Origin: Salvelinus alpinus
Taxonomy: Eukaryota; Chordata; Actinopteri; Salmoniformes; Salmonidae
DNA: 64,000 nucleotides
Assembly (NCBI RefSeq): GCF_045679555.1
Contig: NC_092091.1
Span: forward strand, 92,894,190-92,958,189
Direction: 5' to 3'
The translations under genes and the position numbers were made by a program. Below the pieces are notes generated by a model. The model was given only the letters and a program-made list of their open reading frames with translations. It had not been told where the DNA came from and did not search any database. The first letter of the stretch is position 1. Every line of letters begins with the position of its first letter. Below are positions 39,301 through 47,110 of this stretch, one piece after another.

Positions 39301-40427
39301 GAAACACAGGGCTGTACTCATTCAGGGAGTCAAAAACCCAATGCCAATAGCAGATGTTCTGCGGTCAAAGGACATGATTGGTGATGAAGAGTACTCCAGA
39401 ATAACAGCTGAAACAACTAAACAGGAGCGAATGAGAGAACTACTGAATGCAGTCCTCCCTAAAGGACCAGAAGTGATGGGAGCTTGTCTCAAAGCTCTCA
39501 GTGAACATGAACGCCATCTTGTTAAGTACTTGAGTGAATCTAGGTAAGACTATTTTCTTTTCTCCCTACCTTGAATATGTGGAATGATTAAATATAGGTC
39601 AAATGAAAACATAGCTACCCAGATCAAAGAGAAAGTATTTTTCAGAATGGAAGCATGTTTTTGTGTTGCTGCCTGTAATAAATGTATCTTATTATAGTTC
39701 TATCATAGGACCATCATCACATCATTATCTCCGGTGTATCATAGGACCATCATCACATCATTATCTCAGGTGTATCATAGGACCACCATCACATCATTAT
39801 CTCAGGTGTAACATAGGACCATCATCACATCATTATCTCAGGTGTATCATAGGACCATCATCACATCATTATCTCAGGTGTATCATAGGACCATCATCAC
39901 ATCATTATCTCAGGTGTATCATAGGACCATCATCACATCATTATCTCAGGTGTATCATAGGACCATCATCACATCATTATCTCAGGTGTATCATAGGACC
40001 ATCATCACATCATTATCTCAGGTGTATCATAGGACCATCATCACATCATTATCTCAGGTGTATCATAGGACCATCATCACATCATTATCTCAGGTGTATC
40101 ATAGGACCATCATCACATCATTATCTCAGGTGTATCATAGGACCATCATCACATCATTATCTCAGGTGTATCATAGGACCATCATCACATCATTATCTCA
40201 GGTGTATCATAGGACCACCATCACATCATTATCTCAGGTGTAACATAGGACCATCATCACATCATTATCTCAGGTGTATCATAGGACCATCATCACATCA
40301 TTATCTCAGGTGTATCATAGGACCATCATCACATCATTATCTTAGGTGTATCTCTCTTCTCATTCTTCTCCATACTTTCTGATCTCTCTCTTACCTTCTC
40401 CTACATCCTCTGTCTTGTAGCACCTAA
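14923..40427 (+). CDS. NLR gene A, full model: FISNA-NACHT-LRR-B30.2-FIIND-CARD (NLRP1-like)
   Basis: This is the gene-level model. Exons: 14923-15305, 15558-15724, 15826-17626, 17710-17883, 18021-18194, 18332-18505, 20440-20613, 20970-21143, 21963-22009, 22146-22689, 29506-29789, 30375-30412, 31133-31197, 31330-31544, 31727-31986, 32144-32272, 32427-32559, 32645-32665, 39261-39543, 40421-40427. Every intron is GT-AG, every phase fits, and the sum is 5247 nt (1748 aa plus stop). NLRs of this type are cytosolic sensors; FIIND-CARD proteins of the NLRP1 group self-cleave and recruit caspases through the CARD. A shorter product ending at the TGA at 22691-22693 (1271 aa) is equally possible, and LRR exon 20970-21143 can also splice in phase to 29506. 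The NACHT-LRR-B30.2 part and the FIIND-CARD part are each firm; their union is inferred. Confidence 0.6.
15558..15724 (+). CDS. Gene A exon 2: N-terminal linker
   Basis: This 167-nt exon follows the acceptor TTTTGTTCAG and ends at GTAAGA. It encodes a polar, Ser/Asp/Glu-rich linker ([14 protein letters not shown], then [13 protein letters not shown]). It is nearly identical to gene B exon 56001-56167. It has no catalytic motif. Confidence 0.88.
15826..17626 (+). CDS. Gene A exon 3: FISNA and NACHT ATPase domain
   Basis: This large exon (1801 nt) carries the NLR core. Residues ~185-260 are the fish-specific FISNA segment ([19 protein letters not shown]). NACHT follows, with Walker A GIAGIGKT (residues 281-288) and Walker B FIFDGLDE (D356/D359/E360). 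Next come the sensor-like [11 protein letters not shown] and the C-terminal winged-helix and helical parts ([30 protein letters not shown]). NACHT binds and hydrolyses ATP to drive oligomerisation. The exon ends in phase 2 at GTAAGT (17627). Compared with gene B it lacks 45 nt in the acidic linker near 17120-17150. No frameshift or stop is seen. Confidence 0.95.
17710..17883 (+). CDS. Gene A exon 4: leucine-rich repeat exon 1
   Basis: A 174-nt phase-2 exon encodes 58 residues, two ribonuclease-inhibitor-type LRRs ([20 protein letters not shown]). It starts after CTCTCTCCAG and ends at GTGAGT. LRRs sense ligands or hold the NLR inactive. Confidence 0.93.
18021..18194 (+). CDS. Gene A exon 5: leucine-rich repeat exon 2
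   Basis: A 174-nt phase-2 LRR exon, almost identical to the exons before and after it. The repeat period including the intron is 311 bp, a recent unequal-exchange product. Confidence 0.93.
18332..18505 (+). CDS. Gene A exon 6: leucine-rich repeat exon 3
   Basis: This is the third member of the 311-bp LRR exon/intron array, with the same splice signals and phase. The following intron holds a 1.85-kb TTAA-flanked element. Confidence 0.93.
18551..20401 (+). mobile_element. TTAA-flanked non-autonomous element in an LRR intron (copy a)
   Basis: The element begins ACCTGTTGAGG and ends GGCTAGACAGGT, giving inverted termini ACCTGT/ACAGGT, with TTAA at both edges (18547-18550 and 20402-20405). TTAA target duplications are the mark of piggyBac-type transposition. 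No transposase is encoded. Related copies lie at 25830-29470 (minus) and 40944-42766 (minus). Confidence 0.7.
20440..20613 (+). CDS. Gene A exon 7: leucine-rich repeat exon 4
   Basis: A 174-nt phase-2 LRR exon of a different subtype ([14 protein letters not shown], then [14 protein letters not shown]). The acceptor is GCCCTCTAG and the donor GTAAGT at 20614. The 3' end with its donor is repeated downstream at 95-bp spacing. Confidence 0.92.
20519..20852. repeat. 95-bp tandem copies of an exon 3' end with splice donor
   Basis: GACTGTAAACTACAC...CTGGGGTAAGTACAG occurs three times, with the donor GT at 20614, 20709 and 20804. Only the first copy belongs to a complete exon; the others add decoy donors inside the intron. 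Use of the second would add 95 nt and shift the frame. Confidence 0.88.
20970..21143 (+). CDS. Gene A exon 8: last leucine-rich repeat exon
   Basis: A 174-nt phase-2 exon ([18 protein letters not shown], then [15 protein letters not shown]). The acceptor is TCTCTGTAG and the donor GTAAGT. It is the usual last LRR exon before the linker/B30.2 exons of fish NLRs. Its phase also fits the downstream linker exon at 29506. Confidence 0.92.
21332..21872. repeat. 60-bp minisatellite in intron 8, 9 copies
   Basis: The unit (GAATTGTACTCCGTTCTGTA plus 40 bases) repeats at exactly 60 bp. Long ORFs on both strands are by-products. Confidence 0.95.
21963..22009 (+). CDS. Gene A exon 9: linker exon (HGGE motif)
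   Basis: A 47-nt exon encodes [16 protein letters not shown] and joins LRR to B30.2. It enters in phase 2 and leaves in phase 1 at GTAAGT. The amplified exon at 29506-29789 is built from homologous sequence ([13 protein letters not shown]). Confidence 0.88.
22146..22693 (+). CDS. Gene A exon 10: B30.2 (PRY-SPRY) domain
   Basis: The exon encodes a full B30.2 domain (residues ~1090-1271). PRY shows [24 protein letters not shown] shows the [10 protein letters not shown] core and the [15 protein letters not shown] strand. B30.2 domains bind proteins or peptides and occur in fish NLRs and TRIMs. The ORF ends [10 protein letters not shown] then TGA at 22691-22693. The same bases read CAGAG|GTGAGT, a consensus splice donor at 22690 leaving phase 2, which fits the acceptor at 29505. 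Both terminal and internal use are therefore possible. Confidence 0.92.
22742..23860. repeat. 53-bp minisatellite, about 21 copies with indels
   Basis: The unit contains GTGTGTTTTAATGTGTTCTG and GGACCTACAGACAGTTAG. Several units are shortened or extended by TAGTAGTTATATTAG segments. It lies directly after the B30.2 exon. Confidence 0.93.
23864..25675 (-). mobile_element. TTAA-flanked non-autonomous element (copy b)
   Basis: TTAA lies at 23860-23863 and 25676-25679. The left end reads CTTCTAGTTCC followed by CCCGGATCCGGGAGCACCCC. The body shares blocks with the other TTAA elements (AATCCAGCC, TTTTACAGCGAAAACACAAT). It has no coding capacity. Confidence 0.6.
25702..25926. repeat. Perfect palindrome with 102-bp arms
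   Basis: Arms 25702-25803 and 25825-25926 are exact reverse complements around a 21-bp spacer. The arms are ends of the same TTAA element family placed head to head, each ending CCATAACAGG-TTAA. Confidence 0.9.
25830..29470 (-). mobile_element. TTAA-flanked element (copy d), interrupted by copy e
   Basis: TTAA lies at 25826-25829 and 29471-29474. The termini are CCTGTTATGG and CCTCAACAGG. Copy e sits inside it at a TTAA between CAGCAAA and AGACAAAC, which read continuously in the related element at 41470. The element ends 35 bases before the linker exon acceptor. Confidence 0.7.
26372..28190 (-). mobile_element. Nested TTAA-flanked element (copy e)
   Basis: TTAA lies at 26368-26371 and 28191-28194. 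It begins CCTTTCACGAGCC with CCCGGATCCGGGAGCACCCC and ends TTGCAAGAAG. It belongs to the same subfamily as copies b, f and h. Confidence 0.7.
29506..29789 (+). CDS. Gene A exon 11: linker exon amplified to six 48-bp units
   Basis: The exon follows the acceptor TTACCAACACCAG and ends GAGAAAT|GTGAGT in phase 1. Six 48-bp units encode [16 protein letters not shown]. The sequence is homologous to the 47-nt exon 21963-22009, and the amplification keeps the frame and both splice sites. Incoming phase 2 fits the B30.2 exon donor (22690) or the last LRR exon (21144). The run has no stop. Confidence 0.72.
29880..30124. mobile_element. MITE with 18-bp inverted termini
   Basis: CTTAAAGGTAGAGTCAGC at 29880 and GCTGACTCTACCTTTAAG at 30107 are exact reverse complements enclosing a 245-bp non-coding element in the intron after the linker exon. 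Confidence 0.8.
30375..30412 (+). CDS. Gene A exon 12: pre-FIIND exon
   Basis: A 38-nt exon ([12 protein letters not shown]) enters in phase 1 and leaves in phase 0, between TTGACTTTAG and GTAAGT. It is short, so confidence rests on splice signals, phase and its place before the FIIND start. Confidence 0.6.
30461..30870. repeat. 83-bp minisatellite, 5 copies
   Basis: The unit starts CACAGTCTCAAAGCCAGGTG and repeats every 83 bp in the intron before the FIIND. Confidence 0.93.
31133..31197 (+). CDS. Gene A exon 13: start of FIIND (ZU5)
   Basis: A 65-nt exon encodes [19 protein letters not shown], the typical first strand region of fish FIIND domains. It enters in phase 0 and leaves in phase 2 at GTAAAA. 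Confidence 0.8.
31330..31544 (+). CDS. Gene A exon 14: FIIND, ZU5 subdomain
   Basis: A 215-nt exon encodes [20 protein letters not shown] and, near its end, [20 protein letters not shown], a clear ZU5 pattern. It leaves in phase 1 at GTAAAA. ZU5 forms the N-terminal half of FIIND, which stays bound to the C-terminal fragment after self-cleavage. Confidence 0.9.
31727..31986 (+). CDS. Gene A exon 15: FIIND, ZU5/UPA junction with self-cleavage motif
   Basis: A 260-nt exon carries the end of ZU5 and the start of UPA. The motif HPKFSAI places Phe-Ser at 31843-31848 (model residues 1511/1512), where human NLRP1 and CARD8 cut themselves. A His upstream ([11 protein letters not shown]) stands where the catalytic His is expected. 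The following [20 protein letters not shown] belongs to UPA. Phase-0 exit at GTGAGG. Confidence 0.9.
32144..32272 (+). CDS. Gene A exon 16: UPA subdomain
   Basis: A 129-nt phase-0 exon after TTTCACAG. It encodes a UPA segment ending [17 protein letters not shown]. The donor is GTACAG, weaker than the others. Confidence 0.82.
32427..32559 (+). CDS. Gene A exon 17: end of UPA
   Basis: A 133-nt exon encodes [20 protein letters not shown] and VWTEIV, the last UPA strands. It exits in phase 1 at GTAGGA. It can join exon 18 or go straight to the CARD exon in frame. Confidence 0.85.
32645..32665 (+). CDS. Gene A exon 18: 21-nt micro-exon, possibly alternative
   Basis: Seven codons (DEYYQNQ) lie between TATCTTTCAG and GTAAGACC. 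Skipping keeps the frame. The donor lies at the edge of an LTR-like insertion, so it may be recruited from that element. Confidence 0.55.
32666..33060 (-). mobile_element. LTR-like element (probable solo LTR, minus strand)
   Basis: Read on the minus strand it begins TGTCACACCCTGATCTGTTT, has an AATAAA signal (ACAATAAACACTG) near 32695-32705 and ends around CAGTCTGCATCTGGGTCTTA. This body is typical of salmonid LTR sequence. The inner boundary near 32666-32680 is uncertain. Confidence 0.55.
33300..37273. mobile_element. Unclassified ~4-kb insertion inside the Tc1 element
   Basis: Tc1 sequence stops at TTACATA (33293-33299) and resumes with TTACATA (37274-37280), a likely 7-bp target duplication. 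The insertion carries many copies of CATTTGCAATATG or its reverse complement (33556, 36318, 36521, 36703, 36888, 37069). It has a ~205-bp internal direct duplication (36385-36510 / 36590-36715) and a nested TTAA element (34285-35717). No long ORF was found. Confidence 0.6.
34285..35717 (-). mobile_element. TTAA-flanked element (copy f)
   Basis: TTAA lies at 34281-34284 and 35718-35721. It begins CTTCTCACGAGTCACC and ends TCTCAAGAAG. A run of about 20 C bases at 34318-34339 lies where relatives have CACCCCC. Confidence 0.68.
37280..38080 (-). pseudogene. Tc1 transposase remnant
   Basis: Minus-strand pieces in several frames match a Tc1 transposase. Frames break repeatedly and the middle is shortened, so no DDE enzyme can be made. 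Confidence 0.75.
38269..38455. repeat. 21-bp tandem repeat, about 9 copies
   Basis: The unit GTTATGGGGTATTGTGATGT plus C is an amplification of Tc1 terminal sequence. Confidence 0.93.
38459..38632 (-). mobile_element. tRNA-derived SINE (minus strand) inserted in Tc1
   Basis: TTTATTTAACTAGGCAAGTC at the tail and GAATCGAACCAGGGTC (B-box on the minus strand) mark the same SINE family as 13893-14027. The tRNA head is truncated. Confidence 0.75.
38765..39150. other. Tc1 terminal scrap and palindromic MITE in the pre-CARD intron
   Basis: CACTATGTAACACAACAGAG...TCACTTTTGCAAGG at 38910-38955 looks like another Tc1-type end. The stretch 38990-39145 is a diverged copy of the palindromic element at 12107. 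No gene. Confidence 0.5.
39261..39543 (+). CDS. Gene A exon 19: CARD
   Basis: A 283-nt exon (phase 1 in, phase 2 out) after CTCCCTTCAG. It encodes a six-helix death-fold domain: [16 protein letters not shown], then [19 protein letters not shown], and [20 protein letters not shown] ending in [14 protein letters not shown]. This fits the C-terminal CARD that follows FIIND in NLRP1 and CARD8, which recruits caspase-1 type proteases after release from the ZU5 half. Confidence 0.92.
39702..40349. repeat. 36-bp minisatellite, about 18 copies, in the last intron
   Basis: The unit contains TATCATAGGACCATCATCAC. Two variant pairs (ACCACCATCACATC followed by GTGTAACATAGG) at 39782 and 40214 are 432 bp (12 units) apart, which suggests block duplication. 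Confidence 0.95.
40421..40427 (+). CDS. Gene A exon 20: last two codons and stop
   Basis: After the acceptor TGTCTTGTAG the frame continues with Ser-Thr and TAA. The 3' UTR starts with the 57-bp repeats. No canonical AATAAA was seen in the next 500 bases. Confidence 0.7.
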
Positions 40428-40646
40428 TCTGAAGACGCTGAGGCCTGTCTCCTAGTCTGTGGACAAAGACACTTCTTCACCTAATCTGAAGACGCTGAGG
40501 CCTGACTCCTAGTCTGTGGACAAAGACACTTCTTCACCTAATCTGAAGACGCTGAGGCCTGTCTCCTAGTCTGTGGACAAAGACACTTCTTCACCTAATC
40601 TGAAGACGCTGAGGCCTGTCTCCTAGTCTGTGGACAAAGACACTTA
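40421..40646. repeat. 57-bp tandem repeat, 4 copies, spanning the stop codon
   Basis: The unit starts CACCTAATCTGAAGACGCTG. The first copy contains the terminal codons, so the array lies in the 3' UTR. Confidence 0.93.
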
Positions 40647-40943
40647 AATGATTGTTAGGGAAATGTTAATGTTTGTGCTATTCTTTTAACAAATGTCTGT
40701 GTTTTATTCATGTGCTGTTCTATAAACTAATTTGTGTGTTCATCAAGTGGCTGACTGTACAAATCCTCACTATCAGTAGCTGTAATTTGGCAGCAAGCCC
40801 AGATGATGTTTTGAGAAGGAGATATCTCAGTTTCAAGGTCTCAGCTTAGAGAGAAGAAGACTGGTGAGGTGTTGGTCTGTCAAATGCTATGAACCAGTAT
40901 TGGTCGGTCACATGAATGGAACAAAACGGTAATGATTCATTAA

Positions 40944-42766
40944 TTATCCTGTCTAGGACAGGGGTTCCGCTAGCGGAACTCCGCCCACATTCCACTGAAA
41001 AGGCAGCGCGCGAAATTCAAAAAATATTTTGTAGAAATATTAAACTTTCACACATTAACAAGTCCAATAGAGCAAATGAAAGATAAACATCTTGTGAATC
41101 CAGCCAACATGTCCGATTTTTAAAATGTTTTACAGCGAAAACACCACGTATATTTATGTTAGCTCACCACCAAATACAAAAAATGCACAGACATTTCTTT
41201 CACAGCACAGGTAGCTTGCACAAAACCAACCAAACTAACCAAGAACCAACCAAACTAACCAAGAAACAACTTCATCAGATGACAGTCTTATTACATGTTA
41301 TACAATACATCTATGTTTTGTTCGAAAAATGTGCATATTTGAGGTATAAATCATAGTTTTACATTGCAGCTACCATCACAAATAGCACCGAAGCAGCCAG
41401 AGTAATTACAGAGACCAACGTGAAATACCTAAATACTCATCATAAAACATTTATGAAAAATACATGGTGTAAAGCAAATGAAAGACAAACATCTTGTGAA
41501 TCCAGCCAATATTTCAGATTTCTTAAGTGTTTTACAGCGAAAACACAATATAGCATTATATTAGCTTACCACAATAGCCAAAAACACAACCCATTTATCA
41601 GCAGCAAAAGTTAGCGACCGTAAAAAAACAGCAAAAGATATATAATTTTTCACTAACCTTGATAAGATTCATCAGATGACAGTCCTATAACATCAGGTTA
41701 TACAATACACTTATGTTTTGTTTGAAAATTTGCATATTTAGAGCTGAAATCCGTGGTTATACATTTTGAAAACGTAGCAACTTTTTTCCAGAATCTCCGG
41801 ATATATTTCTGACACTCACCTATTCTGACCAAATAACTCATACTAAACGTTACTAAAAAATACATGTTGTACAGCAAATGATAGATACACTAGTTCTTAA
41901 TGCAATCGCCGTGTTAGAATTCTAAAAATAACTTTAGTACGACATACAGCTTACGTTATAGCGAGACAGCGCCCAAAATCTGGGCGGAAAATAATAGTAA
42001 ACATTTTCGACAGAAATACGAAATAACATCATAAATGGGTCCTACTTTTGCTGAGCTTCTATCAGAATCTTGTACAAGGGGTCCTTTGTCCAGAATAATC
42101 GTTGTTTGGATTTAGAATGTCCTCTTCGTCTGTTGAATTAGCAACCAAAACTAGCCAAGTGGCGCGAAGCTGTCCATCGTCACCAAACGCAGAGAACGGA
42201 ACACGCCAAAACTCCCGAAAAACGTTCAATAATCTGATAAAACTATATTGAAAAAACATACTTTACGATGATATTATCACATTTATCAAATAAAATCAAA
42301 GCCGGAGATATTAGCCGTCTATAACGAAAGCTTTTCAGAAGCCAATGCTGATGTCCTTCCCGCACCTTCCTGAACAAAGGAAATTGGGGTAATGTCATTC
42401 CAAGAGCTCTCTTTTGACCATAGATACAGCTAGACACTCCATTTCACCGCTCACTGCCTATTGACATCTAGTGGGAGGCGTATGAAGTGCATGTATAATC
42501 ATAAATTTCAAGCAAATGATTAGGGAGGCCCTGGAACAGAGCCTCGATTTCAGATTTTTCACTTTCTGACAGGAACTTTGCTGCAAAATGAGTTCTGTTT
42601 TACTCACAGATATAATTCAAATGGTTTTAGAAACTTGAGAGTGTTTTCTATCCAATAGTAATAATAATATGCATATTGTACGAGCAAGAATTGAGTACGA
42701 GGAAGTTTAATTTGGGAACGATTTTTTACAAAGTGAAAACAGCGCCCCCATATCCCAAAGAGGTTT
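40944..42766 (-). mobile_element. TTAA-flanked element (copy g), nearly full length
   Basis: TTAA lies at 40940-40943 and 42767-42770. The left end has CCTGTCTAGGACAGG and TTCCGCTAGCGGAACTCC. The right end is CCCCATATCCCAAAGAGG. It is a good reference copy for copies a and d. Confidence 0.7.
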
Positions 42767-42770
42767 TTAA

Positions 42771-44417
42771 CCGAGTCACAAACCCGGATCCGGGATCCCC
42801 CCATCAAAAAAGCAGACTAGCATAGCCTAGCCTAAAGCTACAGGGATATCATATAATCAAATGTTCATGAAATCACAAGTCCAAGACATCAAATGAAAGA
42901 TACAGATCTTGTGAATCCAGCCATCATTTCCGATTTTTTAAATGTTTTACAGGGAAGACAAAATATGTATTTCTATTAGCTAACCACCATTGCAAAAAAA
43001 GACAACTTTTTTTCCACCATTTTTTTCCTGCATAGGTAGCCATCACTAATTTGACCAAATAAAGATATAAATAGTCACTAACCAAGAAACAACTTCATCA
43101 GATGACAGTCTGATAACATATTTATTGTATAGCATATGTTTTGTTAGAAAAATTTGCATATTTCAGGTATAAATCACAGTTCTACATTGCAGCTGCAATC
43201 TGAAATAGTGCTGAAGCAGCCAGAATAATTACAGAGACCAACGTCAAATACCTAATTACTCATCATAAAACATTTCTGAAAAATACACAGCGTACAGCAA
43301 ATGAATGCCCAACATCTTGTGAATCCAGCCAATATGTCAGATTTTTTAAGTGTTTTACAGCGAAAACACAATACAGCATTATATTAGCTTACCACAATAG
43401 CCAGAAACACAACCGCATTTACCAGCAGCAAATGTTAGCGATCGTAACAATCCAGCAAAAGATATATAATTGGACTAACCTTGATATACTTCATCAGATG
43501 ACAGTCCTGTAACATCATATTACACAATGCATATAGGTTTTGTTCGAAAATGTGCATATTTAGCAGCACAAATCGTGGTTATACAATGCGATCAGTAGCA
43601 GCAGTTCATGCATTCTGGCCGGCGCCATCTTGGAGAGGCACCTAATCTAATCTATAAATAATCGTAAACTTGACTAAAAAATACAGGTTGGACAGCAAAT
43701 GAAAGATGCATTAGTTATTAATGCAACCGCTGTGTTAGATTTTTTAAATTAACGTTACTAGACATACAGTGTGCGTTACAGCCAGACTAGTGCCGCAATT
43801 AATGGCGGACAAATCCATTTACATTTTTCCACATAAATACGGAATAACATCATAAATAGCTCTTACTTTTGGACGAGCTTCCATCAGAATCTTGGGCAAG
43901 TTGTCCTTTGTCCAAAAGAATCGTTGCTCGGTTGTAAAACGTCGTCTTCAACTTTGGAACTAGCAGCTAACAATAGCTATGTGGCGCAGACATGCCCAAA
44001 TCCTCAAAACGCAATACTAAGGAAATTCCGAAAATCGCAATATACTCGCATAAACTGATATAACTCGGTTTAAAATAACTTCGTTATGATGTTTCTAACA
44101 CCTATATCGAATTAAATCACAGACGGATATATCTTAGGCCTATAACGAGAGCTTTTGAGCATGCCATCCTGAGGTCCTCCTTTGCGTCTTGACGAACGTC
44201 GAAAGGAGCGCTCCCCCCATGCCATGGCCTTTTATAAAGTCTGAGATCTACGTAGAAACTCCATTCCACTTCTCATTGGTTACTGACATCCAGGGGAAGG
44301 CGGGTGCAGTTCATGTCGACCCATAGGATACATACAGAGCTTTAAACTGATCTGAGAACAGAGCCTCGTTTTCAGACCTTCGCAGTTCCTGTCATGAATT
44401 TCGCTGCAGAAGGGAGA
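42771..44417 (-). mobile_element. TTAA-flanked element (copy h), right end missing
   Basis: It abuts copy g at a shared TTAA and begins CCGAGTCACAAACCCGGATC. Homology stops near CTGCAGAAGGGAGAGC (44403-44418). Confidence 0.6.
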
Positions 44418-45279
44418 GCTCCTGGTTGACATGTGTACTAAGGTACATTGAGTTGGGTCTGACCAGGGAGAAGTCCTGATTGGTTGGAACCTCTCCAGCT
44501 TGCTGACAATAAACACAGATTTATTTTAGATTGACTTCTAGTGTCTTTGTGTGTAAGAATTTCCACAACATGATTTTTGAAAACTCAATTAAGGGAATGA
44601 ACTGGAATGATCTCTTGTTTATACAGATGGGGAAGCTGATCAAACATGCCATTAAAATATGCATGAAATTCTCATAACACAGCAATATTGAGTTATTTAC
44701 ACAACTTATGTCTGCATTGGCGAAATCACATTTAAAAGTATACAAACGTGCCATTACTTCATTACCTCGATTACATTCCCAATTACCCTTCATACAATCC
44801 CATGAAACAGGAGGCTTAGACTTGTTATAAGTGAAAAATACAAAAAACAATAATAAAAAAATAAAAAAAAGACACATATAAATACATTAAAAAAAGAACT
44901 GTAGTGACAAAAATATTAGCTCACAAAAGATACATAAGATAAAATATGCATGAAATTCTCAGCTAGTCAGGCTAGTCAAAGATACACACCACCACGTTGA
45001 CATCTTGACCAAAGACCTTCCTTAGATTCTTTAGGGGATTACAACTCACTCTGTCTGAAGGAAGGGAGGAAATGGACTCACTAAAGGGGATAGCTGAGAG
45101 GGCAGAGAAGTCACGTGACCTCACCGACATAGTGTTGAGAAAAGGAACTGAGTCAAGTTCCAGGATGATCAGTGGACCAATGAGCTGGACCTTCTTGGTG
45201 AGCTGGACCAATGTCTTACGAAAGGTCCAACCACACAGGCTTTCTCCTTCTGCAGCCTCCTGGAAGTGTGGATCTTCTA
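44418..45279. other. Intergenic DNA between the two NLR genes
   Basis: A minus-strand ORF at 44972-45211 (79 aa) and short plus-strand ORFs lack recognisable domains. AT-rich sequence at 44830-44940. No element end recognised. Confidence 0.4.
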
Positions 45280-45780
45280 GCAGGAGGGTCAGTCATACAC
45301 TAGGTAGCTAGCTGGACCCCTATCTAGCAGGAGGGTTAGTTAGTCCTACACTAGGTACCTAGCTGGACCCCTATCTAGCAGGAGAGTCAGTTAGTCCTAC
45401 ACTAGGTACCTAGCTGGACCCCTATCTAGCAGGAGGGTCCGTCAGTCCTACACTAGGTACCTAGCTGGACCCCTATCTAGCAGGAGGGTCAGTCAGTCCC
45501 CCACTAGGTACCTAGCTGGACCCCTATCTAGCAGGAGGGTCAGTTAGTCCTCCACTAGGTACCTAGCTGGACCTCTATCTAGCAGGAGGGTACCTAGCTG
45601 GTACCTAGCTGGACCTCTATATGGCAGGAGAGTCAGTTAGTCCTCCACTAGGTACCTAGCTGGACCTCTATCTAGCAGGAGAGTCAGTTAGTCCTACACT
45701 AGGTCCCTAGCTGGACCCCTATCTAGCAGGAGGGTCAGTTAGTCCTACACTAGGTACCTAGCTGGACCTCTATCTAGCAG
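45280..45780. repeat. 51-bp minisatellite, about 10 copies
   Basis: The unit contains CTAGCTGGACCCCTATCTAG and CAGGAGGGTCAGTTAGTCCT. One unit is shortened near 45590. Confidence 0.93.
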
Positions 45781-45844
45781 CCAGTTCTACACACATTCAA
45801 AATAAATGTATTTTATGAATATATTGTACAGTGTTGGCCTGTTA

Positions 45845-46350
45845 GAGGTTCATGAGAGAGACTGAATATCAACACAACCACCTCAGTCTTTCAGCAGCTT
45901 TCTCAGTGAGAGGTTCATGAGAGAGACTGAATATCAACACAACCATTCTCAGAGCCAGTTTCCACAGACACATTCTCAGTTACCCAACTAGCCAGGACTT
46001 GAACGATATCAACCATCTCTGGCGTGACCTGAAAATAGCTGCGCAGCAACAGTCCTCATCCAACCTGACAGAACTTGTCAGGATCTGCAGAGAAGAATTG
46101 GAGAAACTCCCCAAATACAGGTGTGCCAAGCTTGTAGCGTCATATCCAAGGCTTTAATCGCTGCCAAAGGTTCTTCAACAAAGTACTGAGTAAAGGGTCT
46201 GAATACTTATGTAAATGTGATATTCCGGGTTCTTTAAAAAAAAGAACATTTGCTAACATTTCTAAAAACCTGTTTTTGCTTTGTCATTATGGAGTATTGT
46301 TGAGGGGAATAAAAACATTTTTAGAATAAGGCTGTAACGTATCAAAATGT
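45845..46350 (+). pseudogene. Tc1-like relic, duplicate of 10590-11010
   Basis: It has the same transposase C-terminal remnant and termini as the first copy (GGCGTGACCTGAAAATAGCT, GAATTGGAGAAACTCCCCAA). Part of the 5' segment is repeated (45845 and 45908). It marks the start of the duplicated NLR block. Confidence 0.8.
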
Positions 46351-46449
46351 GTTAGTGGGGGGAGAGAGATAGGAGTGGGGGGAGAGAGAGAGAGAGAACA
46401 GGCCCCTGTATAATTATTCCTGGCTTGGCAGTGGTGTCTGGACAGAGTT

Positions 46450-46606
<157 letters not shown>

Positions 46607-46699
46607 GGGAGAGCGAGAGAGAGAACAGGTCACTGTATAGTTCCTCCTTTCCAGTGGTCCAGTGGTGGGAGAGGGAGATATCATTCAGGTCTACATTAC

Positions 46700-46940
46700 A
46701 TTGTATTGGTTTACCAACCTTTCTCAATATATTTTTCAATTATGAATTCTAACACCCAGGGGCCATTTAAATCAAATGTTATTGGTCCATACACATATTT
46801 AACAGATGTTATTGGTCCATATTTAATAGATGTTATTGGTCCATATACATATTTAACAGATGTTATTGTCCATATTTAACAGATATTATTGGTCCATATT
46901 TAACAGATATTATTGGTCCATATTTAACAGATGTTATTGT
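46700..46940 (-). repeat. Inverted, decayed copy of the 30-bp minisatellite and its flank
   Basis: ACCCAGGGGCCATTTAAATC and repeated TGTTATTGGTCCATA are the reverse complement of 11990-12090. Flanking blocks on the left are direct, so an inversion occurred in one duplicate. Confidence 0.8.
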
Positions 46941-47110
46941 GGGTGTAGTGAAATGCTTGTGTTCCTAGCTCCAACAGTGCAGTAATATCTAACAATACAC
47001 AACAATACACACATCTAAAAGTAGAAGAATAGAATTAAGAAATATAGAAATATTAGGATCAATGTTGGAGTCCGGAGTATAAATATATATATATATTTTT
47101 TTTTATTTTT

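Noticed and set aside
44972..45311. Overlapping 79-aa ORFs on both strands
   Set aside because: No recognisable domain, no convincing splice context and no match to neighbouring genes.
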